The position numbers were made by a program, and so were the translations under genes. From Lineus longissimus (Eukaryota; Nemertea; Pilidiophora; Heteronemertea; Lineidae), in NCBI RefSeq assembly GCF_910592395.1, contig NC_088318.1, positions 16,802,349-16,866,348 on the forward strand: DNA of 64,000 bases, read 5' to 3'. The notes below the pieces were generated by a model that made no database searches, had not been told where the DNA came from, and was given only the letters and a program-made list of their open reading frames with translations. This document shows positions 45,613 through 57,381 of this stretch, piece by piece (position 1 is the first letter of the stretch; each line of letters opens with the position of its first letter).

Positions 45613-48600
45613 CAATTTATGTTTTAAAAATATTTCTCCAGTCGTCGGAAGGTTGATGTCATCTCTATTCTGCCAGATCTCACTACATATTAATCTATAG
45701 TCATCAATAATATATTACTCTCGTCAAATCTGGTAAAGTTAACATGAAATGAATTTAGTTTAGCGCCATTGGGCTACAAATCGGCTACAATCTTCCTTTT
45801 TAACTTATTTCTTACTGAATTTTTGTATGATGTGTAGATTTGAGAATTTTATTAAGACATTGTAAGATGTGAACATATCAACTTATACTGGTTTTATCGT
45901 GGAGAGCAATGATCGATGTATTTGTATGAATATGTTTGAACTTCAGGCCAAGCTTCTGAGGTGGAGATCTGCATGGAACATGTTGAATAAGCATTTAAAG
46001 ATTCACAACTTTGGGGGGCTTCCATTACGTTTACAGGCCCTTAGAACCAAATTTGAACAATTCAGGTCCTCCCAAGATTGGGCCTATTGATCTGTGAACC
46101 TAATTCCTAAACGGATAGTCGGGCATTAATATAATCGGGTATCAGCTAGCTGCTCGGACATTGGGCGGGTTAGATCAAATGATGGACAGTTGGTGATATG
46201 ACCAACACTGATCAACAAATGATAAACTCGTTATTTTTCTGCCAGTTTTATAATAAAACAAGCTATTTGTTAGAAAAATACATTTGTAGGAAAATTGTCT
46301 AGTTCCCAAAAGCATCACAGCAAAATGTTGTATGCTTTTTTCTTTCGTGACTGGACGATCACACAGCTGATTTGCTTATCTGAGGATTATAAGACAAAAT
46401 CTTGATAATTCGTACCGCTCAAAAGGTGTTTTAGAGCTGTACGAATGGTTTAATGTTCAAGGGGCTGGTAAACGTAATGTTCAAGCAGAATAATTAGCGC
46501 ACACCGTTATTGTGTAATACGATATGTACTTAAAAGATGGCGCTCCAACTTTCCATCTGACTATGCATTCCATTCATTCTCGTGACCACTTTTATATACT
46601 AACTCGTGAACTATTGGTAGGAACTACATTCGAAATAATGCTGTGACAGTGAGTATAAACACAAGGCCTACTATCAAGAATATATAGGCCTACGGTGATG
46701 AATGTGCAACTGCGAAAAATAATCAAATATGAAATATTGTGACAGTTCAAAAAACTCGAAAATTATTGTCCTCGTGCTTCGGAAATTTTGTCGTCTATTT
46801 TAAGTCATCGTCTAACCTTGTATCTAGTATTTCAAATCTACTAGTGGTAGTGCCCAAGGTAAGTGTGAAGCCTACTGGGTACAAGGTAGGACTTCTTTTT
46901 GGGGACAAACTGTACATAGCATTTTAATTATTCAATTAGCTACATTGTTTTATTCGCCTTCATACTTCTGATGAATTGACGACATGAAGAAAAATGAAAA
47001 GGTTTGATTGATTGATTATTTCAGAAGTTACGTTTATTGGGCATGTTGGGGGTTGAAGTTAAGTGAAAATACATTTCAAGGTGCCCTGTTAACTGTTTTA
47101 TCTTTGTTTAGTGAATTCTCATTTGCACCAGCATGACAGTTTTGAATAACTCACCGGTGATTTAAAGAAGTAGATATTCGTATTTTATTTTTTTGAAAAT
47201 AGAATCAATTCCACTAAGTTTTGATTTATTATAGAGGGCTCATGCTTTTGGTTATAGTGCTTATATCTAACATGTCTTATGTCAGGGAGTGTGGGGTCTG
47301 GGTTAAAACACTAAAAAGAATTATATCCATTGGCTTCATATGCAGTCATTTTGAAAAGTCTAACATGTCAAACATTGTCTAAGTGTGCAGAAGAAGGTTG
47401 CTTAATTCAGTTGTCAATTTCTCAGAATTATGAGGCAGATTTTCAGGAGATGTCATAAAAATATTTGTTAAAAGTCAAGAATCAAAATTAGAAAAATTAG
47501 TTATGTCTTGTACGTGACAGTGTGATATTATGATTCGTAAGAAATTAATGGTTAGGATTTTGTGCTACATTGTACATGTACATTTAATTTATAAAATTAG
47601 TGAAAAAATAATTTGTTGTAAATGAGATGTAATAAATATCCAGTTTGGTATAAGAGAAGGAAAATCACCCTGTTGGGTGAGTTCCTTCTCTAAGCTTATT
47701 TGGAGATTACATTTAGACCTTTGCTCTTTCCTTTAACACGCTCACTTTACAAAGTCTTTATATTTTTGCTTGCTCGCCAACGTAACAATTCCAAGAGTTT
47801 TAGCAATAGCAATCTGAAGTATTTTGTTTCTCAGCTTGCCGAGGGATTAATGGAGAATGAATGTTTGCCATGCTGCTGTGGTGGATTTATCCAGATTCAT
47901 CATGTTCATGTGAAATTTCTTGCTCATTTATCAAGCAATATCTGGCATGCCATATTGCCCGAGGCAGCTCTACGAGTTTTCAGTTGCTTAAATCATGGGG
48001 GTGATTCAAATTTTAAAAGTACCAGTTACGAGCCACAATATATTTGCTGAAATCTTTTGTGTACAATTTTTAAAGGGTTTAAAGGCACTCCTTCCAGTCC
48101 CTTTCACTCCAGTAATTTGCCAGCCGCAAATAATTCCCACAAGTCTATTGTGACCCCTTACACTATTTCAAATCGTCACCTGTGTAGCTGCATGGGTTAA
48201 TGAAACGAAAATCTGCAATCATTCTGATACCTACTCATTGACATCTTTCCTTGCTAAAACATGTATATTAATGGAAATGAATGTAGCAAACTATGTCAGG
48301 ATCCACCCCATTTCTTTGGCATTTCTTGACATTCCTCGTCAAGCTGGGCAACTAAATGGTTCAGAACGGATAGGAACATGTGTTATTGTACATATTTATA
48401 TATGATTGAGGTATCTAGGCAAGGGATATTGCTGCTTAATGTTTGTACAGTTTATTTTGTGGTAAGGTACAACAATTAAAGATGTGGACAATTTTCTTTT
48501 TGCTTTAAGCTGCTTAGAAGTCATTAGGTTGAATTGACAAAAATAGCACGATAGGTGCATTTTAATCTGCTTCTTGCTTAGCTTTGCAAGTCTTCAACTT

Positions 48601-50451
48601 TTGGAAATATTGTAGGGAATTTCCCTGAAATTTATTCAACCCTGCCGCTGCTTCGATAATGTTCAAGAGAGACAGCATATTTTCTAAAAGGTAAACCCGG
48701 CCAGCCTAATGTGCTATATTGAAGATTTTCACTGTTTTCCCCATAAAAGGAATAAACAATTTAATTTTGTGGAATAATTCCTTCAAGGGTTAAGGCTACT
48801 ACCTTGTCATCTCTTTTGAACGCGTTAGGTAGAACAGACTTCAAATTCATCAAAAAATCATATGGGCGCATATACTGAACAGAGTTCTAGAGATTTTAGT
48901 GTAATTGACACAAACTAATAGCAAAAAAAGGCCAAGAAATAAACTGTAAAATTCAGAATTTTCATTGGCGATTTATTCTTTGAAACGCCTATTTTGGCGT
49001 GACAATTTGGCGGTTCACAGTAAACACAATTTCTAATTTCTAAATCGTCGTTGGTATTGTGCATGAAAAGGGAAAGAATTAATTTAATATAATAAATAAA
49101 ATTGTAATGTATTTTGCTGATTGTTATTGTCCTTCACAGTTGGTAATTGCTGCACTCCTCTAAAATTGTTTAAAAACGTTTAACGTTTTTCGTCATTTAT
49201 TCATTTGTAACCACGGCAACTAAAATATACAATTTCCATGTCACTGACACGAAGCAGAACGGATGTCAATTGTGATTAGGACTGTATCTCGAGGTATAGA
49301 AATATAATTCTTTCCACAATTGAATATAAGCCGTCTCTCCAATTGAACTATAGGCAATGGAGGCAATCAAGTTTCGAAAGTATTATACAATGCAGCTCAT
49401 CTCAAGAGTTAGATATTGATGGTCAATTCCTAGATCGTCCAAGCTGTTATTATGATTAATGAGCCTATGATCAAATTGACTTCCATATGCTGTTGGAGAG
49501 TCTTGAAATTGTCCTCTCCCCACTATTTTGTTGATGCTCACAAAACTTGCAAATACTGCTTCGAATGCGGCACAAGTTGTCTTAGAGTAATCCAATAAAA
49601 TGATGACGCCAGTGTGCCACTTTTTGGTCCAAAGATACTTTGAAGTATTACCAGCAAGGAATAACTTCCAGCTTCAGCAGGGTGAAGGGAGTTTTTTAGA
49701 AATTTTTGGTTCTTGTATGCTTGTCTTTGGAGTAAGCTTTGGCGAAGCTGGACAATTTAATAGAGAACAGAAAAACACTGACTGGTTTTGCTGACTTTCT
49801 TGTTCTCAATTTTGTTGCCCGTGTGTGCCTTAAACTCCCTGCAAATGAGCAGTTCAAATCGCTGAGACATCCAAAAACACTAGTCATCGGTGGTTGTCGC
49901 AGGTGCTTGGTATTTTAAATCAAAGGAACCTGTCAGTGATAATATCAAACCTGGGAATTTCTTGTTTTACCTACAGAAGAGATATCTCATTGTGCACATA
50001 CGAATGTAGTAGGTTGCAGTGACAAAAATTGCTCGTTTGCATGGCGCTAAACTTCAAGCCGTAGGTAGAAGGAGGAAATTACTGTTTTGGTCCTGGTCAT
50101 TCCCAAAATCTGGGAACATTCCTAAATTTTGAAATGGCTACGACTTATATCTCTCGGGTTATATCCTGTATGTCTGGGCAACATTCCAAGACTCTAAGAT
50201 GTACATACTTCTGTGCTGATAATAGGAACTTGCTTGAAACCCATGATATTGTAAATGTTAATAATTCAATGATGTATATTGTATAGACCTGTTCAGGAAA
50301 AGAGTTTGGTGAAGATTTTCATTTCTGTCATTAGAGATTGATGTTGAATGATTGAACAAGCTTTAGCTAAAATCAAGTCAATTGACAGAACCAGCATTTG
50401 AGTATCAGGCTATTAGGCAAAAATAACATAAATTGCTGACTCTGCTGATGA
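45613..50451 (+). other. 3' flank or long 3' UTR of the cadherin, no gene recognised
   Basis: Polyadenylation-signal matches occur at 46,252, 47,631 and 48,751. A 116-codon frame at 47,700-48,050 has no recognisable features and is not called a gene. Confidence 0.45.
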
Positions 50452-50811
50452 ATACTGCCTCTAATTAGCTAATTAGGCCAGATGGATACTGCCTCCAATT
50501 AGCTAATTAGACCAGATGGATACTGCCTCTAATAAGCTAATTAGGCCAGATGGATACTCTGCCTCTAATAAGCTAATTAGGTCAGATGGATACTGCCTCC
50601 AATTAGCTAATTAGGCCAGATGGATACTGCCTCTAATTAGCTCATTAGGTCAGATGGATACTGCCTCCAATTAGCTAATTAGGCCAGATGGATACTGCCT
50701 CAAATTAGCTAATTGGGCCAGATGGATACTGCCTCTAATTAGCTAATTAGACCAGGTGGTATTGCCTCTAATTAGCTAATTAGGCCAGATGGATACTGCC
50801 TCCAATTAGCT
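50452..50811. repeat. 34-bp minisatellite, about 10.6 copies
   Basis: The unit (atactgcctctaattagcta then attaggccagatgg) contains the 12-bp palindrome aattagctaatt, so most copies hold two inverted TAATT cores. Copies differ by a few substitutions and one by a 2-bp insertion. Confidence 0.95.
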
Positions 50812-52111
50812 GCTGGAAATACTAATAGTAATACTGTATCAAATGCTTTTCCTGAAAAGGTAAACTTTGTGTATAAGAGATTCGACTAGTCATTCTAAAC
50901 ATGCTAACTGCATTTGATGCATAGCAAAAAATAGTGTAATTCGTTGTCTAGCTTGTCTTCTCTCAAATTTTCATGTGAAGTTGTGTCATATTAGCTTGGA
51001 GAAGACTATTTGTTTTTTTCCTATGCGCAAGTAAGATACCTCTATTCACGTTGTTGATCTTCACCAGAAATAAGTTCATTCGACCAAAGCGGTTCCTTGA
51101 AACAGCAGCGATACACACTAACCAGCTTAAAGATTCATCATGTCGGAATGTGTTGTTACTGCATAACTGGCATGCGTACTGTAGTGTAACTATGTATGGG
51201 TCACTGCATGAACAAGTCAGATAAGGCCTTACTTGACCTTTGAGATTTGACTTACTGTGCCTGTTTTGAGATTAAAGCCTGCCTTAATTATCAAAAAATA
51301 TTCCTTGAGTAGTTGCCTTGGATTTGGCTATTGGTTTTCTTAGAGTCATGTACATTTGTATGCTGCAGGCTCAGTCGCTAACTCTGATTAGGGGTGATCT
51401 TCTTCTTGTAAACCACTTTCGTTTGTTCCTTTTACTACTATAACTAAAGATATAAATTGTTTTTCCAACATGAAATGTGCAATACAGGGTGTCCCATAAA
51501 ACTCCAAGGGAAAAGTAATTCATCATTGTTCGCGATTGCTTGGTATTAAGTGTATTGTTCTAAGAATCTGATGACAAATTGTGTACTGAATTATGTTTTT
51601 CAATAACTTATAGCCCTCTTCTTATCATCTGCAACCCTTGGTCTGTTTTCTGGGACACACATTAGAATCATGAACTTATGTAGAATCTGAATTGTCAAAG
51701 TAATGAATATGTAAGTTTGTATGTTTTTTTTCATCATACAAATAAAGTTGCTTTAATAATAATCATGCGTTTCTTAATGAGTAGCAAAGAACCAGGACAT
51801 TCTTTCCCCAGTGGCTTCTGTGCTCCAAAGGTGTAAAAAGGGAACGTACTTTTAAAGTGCAATTGATAGGGAACGATTCCACACAGAAGGGGTTAAAGTT
51901 TGATCTCTGGTTTTCCCACACAGATGAGTGCAGAGAATTGGCATGTCCGCCGCGGATGCGCCAAGGTGAAATGGTACACGATCAGCTTTTACGGCGGTCA
52001 CATTTCCCGAACTATTCAGGTCAATAAAAAGAGATTATGACACCATTCAACAGTGCCTGATTATGTTACTTTCCGGCGGGTTTACGAAGTTACGATGTCT
52101 CTGATTGGTTA
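50812..52111. other. No gene recognised; distal AATAAA
   Basis: AATAAA at 51,741-51,746 follows a T-rich stretch and could be the end of a very long plus-strand transcript. A mariner-type end (tacagggtgtcccataaaac, 51,483-51,502) has no partner that I can find. Confidence 0.4.
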
Positions 52112-52346
52112 AAAAATGCGCCGCGAAGGTCTCCCGCGAAATTTGCATAAGTCCCCCGCAAATCGTGCAGAAGACTCCCGCGAAAATACCTCTGCCGCAA
52201 AATTCGAACCGTCCTTGGCTCCTGACTGGTTTAAATTGGGTCACGCGGCGAGATTTTTACGGGGCATTCTTTTGCGGCGTGTTTTTAGCGGGGCATTGTT
52301 GCGGCGCATCATTCGCGGGAGGCCTTTGCGGCGCAAGTAATTAATC
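52112..52346. mobile_element. GC-rich fold-back MITE
   Basis: The left arm (gcgccgcgaaggtctcccgc, from about 52,119) pairs with the right arm (gcgggaggcctttgcggcgc, ending about 52,337) with few mismatches. Inner blocks (tcccgcgaaaat, gccgcaaaa) pair again with ttttgcggc and tttttagcgggg. There is no coding capacity. GC content is far above the flanks. Confidence 0.65.
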
Positions 52347-52730
52347 GGCCGATATATGTCCCCTCCCGCCTACCATAGCCGTCACACCCTGGTCAACTGG
52401 TTACCAAACCATGTTCGTTGCAAACAGAAACTGGGGTCGCATGGTGCAAGGCCACGTGATGTGATGTCAGTCTGAGGCCATGGAACTGCAGACAGGAGTA
52501 AGAGGTGTCAAAGTGACTGATGAGCGCAAATAGGGAACTGGGTTCGAGGCTTGGTCTCGACTTTGTGATGAAATATTCCGCGTGTAAGCATTGATAGAGC
52601 CAATGTACTGTGAAATAGTATAAAAGACACCTATTGCCCCTATAGTGTAACTTTTTTCTGACCCCCGACTCCTGCGTTGTGTCATCCTTTAAATTCTTAA
52701 GTGGGTATAGAGTACTCTTTAAGGCTTATT

Positions 52731-53200
52731 AGTCTCCGCCACGGCACGTAGTGGCCGTGAGAGGAGACTCTTGGGTTAGCTAGGAAACTTTCTCGGCAAA
52801 ATCAACCTCGGCCTAGGGCGCCGATGTGCCTATGCGTGTGTACACGTTGTAGTGCTTGTGGGTGGATTTCAATTGTCGCAATTTTGTCAAGATTTGACAC
52901 GAAGTTTCGAGAAAACCGCACATTGATAAAATATTCTGCTCTTACGTACGGCGAGTTCATTTATTATTCCAAGTCCACGTCGGCAGTACGTCGTTATTCG
53001 AGCACTTTGAGCACGGAATACATTGTAGTTTCGTAGATTGTTTTTGCGGCAATGAGCACTCGGAACGTTACTCGCACGTCTTGGTTCCCTCGGCTGTTCC
53101 TAGAGGGCAGGAATAGCACGCCTCCTAGGAACAGCCGAGGGAACCAAGACGATGTTCGCACTGACTGCACATGCGCATTCAGAACGCCGTGGCGGAGACT
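52731..53200. mobile_element. Element with 14-bp perfect terminal inverted repeats
   Basis: The block gtctccgccacggc (start about 52,732) recurs inverted as gccgtggcggagac (about 53,187-53,200). The left end also folds on itself (cacggc, then ggccgtg and ggagact). A 27-bp perfect hairpin lies inside. No transposase is seen, so it would be non-autonomous. Confidence 0.5.
53077..53151. repeat. Perfect 27-bp inverted repeat with 21-nt loop
   Basis: Arm one (53,077-53,103, containing ttggttccctcggctgttcc) is exactly complementary to arm two (53,125-53,151). RNA from either strand would make a long perfect stem. Confidence 0.95.
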
Positions 53201-53252
53201 TCAGAGTATGCCTGCAGACTCAACTGACAATTCTAGTTTCTTTTTCTCATAT

Positions 53253-53258
53253 TTTATT
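53253..53258 (-). terminator. Candidate poly(A) signal of the 66-aa propeptide gene
   Basis: AATAAA on the minus strand, 85 nt beyond the stop codon at 53,343. Confidence 0.45.
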
Positions 53259-53342
53259 ATCCATCATCTCAACTGCAGGGTATTCAGTACATTAGACTTA
53301 ATCAAACCACCTCTTCGCCCTCTTGGTGCGTTACAGCTTCTT

Positions 53343-54054
53343 TCACTGCAGATGGCGCCAACCCCTCTTCCTTCGAAAAAGTCCTACACTTTTTTCGCCC
53401 TCTCGTTGAAGATCCCTCTTGAAGAACTGTAGTGGGTAGTGGCTTCCCGCGTGTATGTTTATACGTGCAGGTAGCGGGAGACCTAAAAGAGTGAATGAAA
53501 AATAACTTAATTTAACAAGTCATCTTCGTGCCAAGGCCAAGGCACATGAGGCTTCAATCATCAATTTCCACTCATCGGCAGCATGTTTCCCCATTGAAAC
53601 CAAGTAACTTAATTTAACAAGTCATCTTCGTGCCAAGGCCAAGGCACATGAGGCTTCAATCATCAATTTCCACTCATCGGCAGCATGTTTCCCCATTGAA
53701 ACCAAGTTGCTTCATCTCATTTGCCGTGCGGTAGCCGCCAGGTCAAACTGAGGGCTGTCCATCGGAGTATAGAGCTGTCGTTGTGCGCGCCCAATGCCAT
53801 TCGGCGCAAAGTCATGTCCAAGATAACACCAACGTCGTCTTCGAACCTTTTTTTGCGATTTTCTTGGGATGGTTTTTCGTCATTTGCATTGCTGATACTT
53901 TCGAAACTTGAATAAAATTACGCGGCAGCACGAGTGAGGAATTAAAAGTTTGGCTCTTGTTTAGTCCATCCAACGCCCTGTTAAATTACTTACCCTCGGA
54001 TAATGCGACCCACAATGATATCACACACCAAAGCAGTGTCATCTTGGAAGCCAT
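53343..54054 (-). CDS. Putative secreted propeptide, 66 aa (two coding exons)
   Basis: Coding exons on the minus strand are 54,054-53,994 (61 nt) and 53,482-53,343 (140 nt, stop TGA). The first encodes a signal peptide (MASKMTLLWCVISLWVALSE) and ends at gagg|gtaagt in phase 1. The second follows a strong acceptor (cattcactcttttag) in phase 1. The mature part has no cysteine and holds RINIHAGSHY, a KR site and LFRRKRG, a furin/prohormone-convertase-type site, leaving a short GWRHLQ tail. An acceptor (cttaatcgcag) lies 20 nt before the ATG, so an upstream non-coding exon is expected. The intron contains a 102-bp tandem duplication. Length, exon structure and motifs match the 80-aa gene at 60.3-60.8 kb. 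I do not recognise the family; a neuropeptide-like or other processed signalling peptide is an inference. Confidence 0.65.
53503..53706. repeat. 102-bp tandem duplication (two identical copies)
   Basis: Copies at 53,503-53,604 and 53,605-53,706 are identical as far as I can read. They lie inside the intron of the 66-aa propeptide gene. Recent duplication or an assembly artefact are both possible. Confidence 0.9.
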
Positions 54055-54479
54055 ACTCGATCAAAAACGGGTGCTCTGCGATTAAGATGAAATCAAATGT
54101 TTGATAAAATGTTCTTCATAACAACTGTCTTCAAGCTAAGCCAGTATGTCCCTACGTTTCGGGGGTACTAACTACTCGTCGGATTTCTTTAAAGTTTGGT
54201 TAGTATCTACCTAGTTTTGGGATCATAGAAGACGTAGTTAAGGCTGCAGCATTGTCATTTCAGAAATGTCAAAAGATTTTTCATTGAATCTCTTAAATTT
54301 CCGGGTTCGTTTAACGTTATTTGTCTTACACAATAAGAGAGATAGAGACGGAGACAGAGACACGGACACTACAAAATATGTTCTAGTGTCAGTGATCGGA
54401 ATCACTGACACTCGATGTGGCTTGCTTACCGACTATAGCCCGCTACACACGAGGGATTTCTCAGACGAAAAAATTAAGC

Positions 54480-54512
54480 GATAACTTACCTTAAGCGACT
54501 GATCCATAGATG
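54480..54512 (-). promoter_or_regulatory. Candidate donor of a 5' non-coding exon for the 66-aa propeptide gene
   Basis: On the minus strand, cgcttaag|gtaagt ends an exon at 54,490; joining to the acceptor before the ATG (exon start about 54,074) gives a spliced leader. A small ATG in this exon runs out of frame into a stop. The exon start is not visible. Confidence 0.35.
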
Positions 54513-55560
54513 GTTTCTGGTGTGAGTATATCCTGAACGGGCCTGTGCAATAACATTCCAAATTGCCCCCGACAGAGACTGAGCTGACCGAAGCCATGTG
54601 GTAGTCTCCCACTTCAGATCGTCTGAAGGGGCGGCAGGATAATAGGACACGGTATAGGCCTAGTTATCTATTTCTCGACGACCAACTGGTTAGAGCGTCC
54701 GTTGGTTATTGATACATGATTGATCTTTTATTGGAATCGACGCTTTTCCATTAAGGTTCATGATAAGCCAACTAGACCTCTCTTGCAGCCGGCGTAACAT
54801 TTTTTGTTGTTCCCCAAATTTCATTGTTTCTGTACAGTTAAGTGACAGCGAGCGAGACCATGACTTTTCAGTTCATACGGGGTGGTCCAGAAAAAAACGG
54901 AACCGGATACTTCCACTACCAGGGGTTAAAACCATTAATACCAGTGGATGGGGAATCTCTCTAGGAAAGGAATGATAATTAACAAGATCACCTAGGAGAG
55001 GAATGATATCAAGTGATCTTGTTATTGTAGTGATCTTGTTGTTCGGCACGCACAGTGCCGAGTGTTGGCCTAAGTTCAGGATAGTCCGAGATAGGCCCAT
55101 TGACCTGGTATGCAATAGACCACCGTAGAAAATAAGGTATAACGCGAAGTACAGAATATCCGAACAGGCAGTCTCCATGCTGAACTACCAGCGATATTGC
55201 CTCCGTAGCCTCCGCCCATACCACGGAACGGAAATTCGTGTCATTTTTCTGTATATCGCGCGCCTGTTGTTTATGAGTGAGCAACTTCATTTGGAAATAG
55301 ATTGCATATAAACGCATGCTGAACTTTCCATCAAGGTATTGACGCGCGTTGCCTGGAAGCTGAGCAATGTCAATACATTGAGGGTCAAGATGGCAGTCTC
55401 GGGAATGAAGTGAATTATAATAATAACGCTTGAACTGGGGGTCGGTACGCGATATTTTCAGATTTTTGATACAATTTTTCTCTTTTCAGGAAAGATATAT
55501 TTGAAAAATTTGTATAATATTGCTATCTGTTGTACACATTCCAGATGCTAACGATCGCCC

Positions 55561-55591
55561 TATGTATGTATGTATATATATATATATATAA
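55561..55591. repeat. (TATG)n/(TA)n microsatellite
   Basis: A short tatgtatg run followed by about ten ta dinucleotides directly borders the 51/56-bp satellite. Confidence 0.9.
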
Positions 55592-55595
55592 AACC

Positions 55596-56245
55596 GTCAT
55601 CGGATGCGCATCCGATATGCCACGAGATCCTTCACCGTCAATTACCGTCTTCGGATGCGCATCCGATATGCCACGAGATCCTTCACCGTCAATTACCGTC
55701 TTCGGATGCGCATCCGATATGCCATGAGATCCTTTACCGTCAATTACCGTCATCGGATGCGCATCCGATATGCCACGAGATCCTTCACCGTCAATTCCCT
55801 TACCGTCTTCGGATGCGCATCCGATATGCCACGAGATCCTTTACCGTCAATTACCGTCATCGGATGCGCATCCGATATGCCACGAGATCCTTCACCGTCA
55901 ATTACCGTCTTCGGATGCGCATCCGATATGCCACGAGATCCTTTACCGTCAATTACCGTCATCGGATGCGCATCCGATATGCCACGAGATCCTTCACCGT
56001 CAATTCCCTTACCGTCTTCGGATGCGCATCCGATATGCCACGAGATCCTTTACCGTCAATTCCCTGACCGTCTTCGGATGCGCATCCGATATGCCACGAG
56101 ATCCTTCACCGTCAATTCCCTTACCGTCTTCGGATGCGCATCCGATATGCCACGAGATCCTTCACCGTCAATTCCCTTACCGTCTTCGGATGCGCATCCG
56201 ATATGCCACGAGATCCTTCACCGTCAATTCCTATACCGTCATGGA
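55596..56245. repeat. 51/56-bp minisatellite with a 14-bp palindrome, 12 units
   Basis: Twelve units start with the perfect palindrome cggatgcgcatccg at 55,601, 55,652, 55,703, 55,754, 55,810, 55,861, 55,912, 55,963, 56,019, 56,075, 56,131 and 56,187. Units are 51 bp, or 56 bp when cccttacc replaces acc. The order 51-51-51-56 occurs twice and is followed by 56-bp units, so a higher-order repeat of about 209 bp has been copied. All frames stay open on the plus strand, which explains the 253-codon frame; it runs on after the array into CHELCSRCKGFGDTTNACEH and a basic tail. Confidence 0.95.
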
Positions 56246-56840
56246 TGCCACGAGCTTTGTTCGCGTTGTAAAGGTTTCGGGGATACGACTAATGCATGCG
56301 AGCACCGTCGGCGGAACCCCAAACCGCCCTCTCGATCTATCCGTAAGAACAAGCCACTCTCGTGACCGTCACAGTTACGGACTCCGGACCTCCAGACTTT
56401 AGAGACCGAGCTTTTCTTTACCTTACAATTACTGTATACTCGGCGCCTCACTTATATGTGTTGTTTTTTTCACATACATTGTTCTCGTGGTTTACGGAAA
56501 AGTAGGCCTAAAATGTTATAGTGTCTAAAAACAATATTCAGTTAATGGAATTACACTTTTTTCCATTACTGCTTGCTTGATATTGCCCTAACAACCTTTT
56601 CATGAATCAATTTTGAGCATTATGTTTACAACGTAGTTATTATAGCACGAAATATGAGTCTAAAATGCCAAATACTTGCAACTATTATGTTAATCACTGA
56701 AATCTTAGTGTACTAATTGCTCGCTATAAGCTAGGTTATTGCGCCCCTAAACCAACGTACTGACAACGCTACCTCCCCGGAACTCAAACTTTAACGTGAG
56801 TTAATTGTAATCTTACTCTCTATATACCAAAGTGATTTAC

Positions 56841-57023
56841 CTAGGAATACAGTTGCACTTCACTGAAAACTAATGACATGTTGATGAGTTCAATGAATCC
56901 TTCGATTCCTTTGGTTTTCTTGGCGAACTGACGTCCGACAATCAATGACCCGTTGACGTGTACCTGCAATACGCCATTGCCGTAGTGTGTAAACAGATCT
57001 AATTTTGGACGAAACTCAGCCCC
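56841..57023 (-). CDS. Galectin-like C-terminal exon (partial)
   Basis: The minus-strand frame is open from 57,023 and ends in TAG at 56,843-56,841; an acceptor-like ttgcag at 56,968-56,964 could start the exon at 56,963. The product ends VHVNGSLIVGRQF, GIEGFIELINM, SLVFSEVQLYS. This spacing follows the last strands of a galectin carbohydrate-recognition domain (F-x-V-x-VNG ... hydrophobic-x-L/I ... V-x-L at the C-terminus). The sugar-binding WGxExR strand is not in this exon, and the HxNPR half would also be upstream; I did not find either. It may be one exon of a gene with distant partners, or a degraded copy. Confidence 0.4.
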   Translation of the reverse strand, partial: GAEFRPKLDLFTHYGNGVLQVHVNGSLIVGRQFAKKTKGIEGFIELINMSLVFSEVQLYS

Positions 57024-57381
57024 TCACAAACTTTGGTCCATTTCGCCAATGATGACACTGCTTCGATCTAGACTGTACCACAGGACTTTAAGCTGTAGCA
57101 GCGCAAACAAGAGTCAAGACAAATGTCCGCTGCCAGCCGCTGCTGGACCAACCCCCTCGCCCGCCCCCCATCATGATCATCAGATTCAGAGGCCTGGCTG
57201 AGCCCTGTGATTTAGCCAAATTCAATATGATTCTTTTCTACTTTGATGTTAAAGCCCTTGTGTCATGCAGCGTATTCGGTAGCACCGGTACACAACTTAT
57301 GTTAAACCGCGACGTCTGCTGCAATTCAAATTGCATATGACGCCAACGGAATTGTGACGACTTGTTTCTCCAATCTTTTAG

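Noticed and set aside
47700-48050. 116-codon plus-strand frame
   Set aside because: No domain, no splice context, in AT-rich cadherin 3' flank; similar frames arise by chance.
53717-53893. Minus-strand 58-codon frame with ENRKKRFEDD and a terminal HGK, between the two coding exons of the 66-aa gene
   Set aside because: It looks peptide-like (basic site, possible amidation), but the nearby AG sites give phase 2 whereas the signal-peptide exon ends in phase 1, and the leftover intron would be about 70-100 bp. The exon at 53,482 fits in phase and shares LFRRKRG with the paralogue.
54873-55317. Overlapping minus-strand frames of about 100 codons
   Set aside because: The right part looks like a decayed mariner-type repeat end (ggtggtccagaaaaaaacgg on plus); no protein signature.
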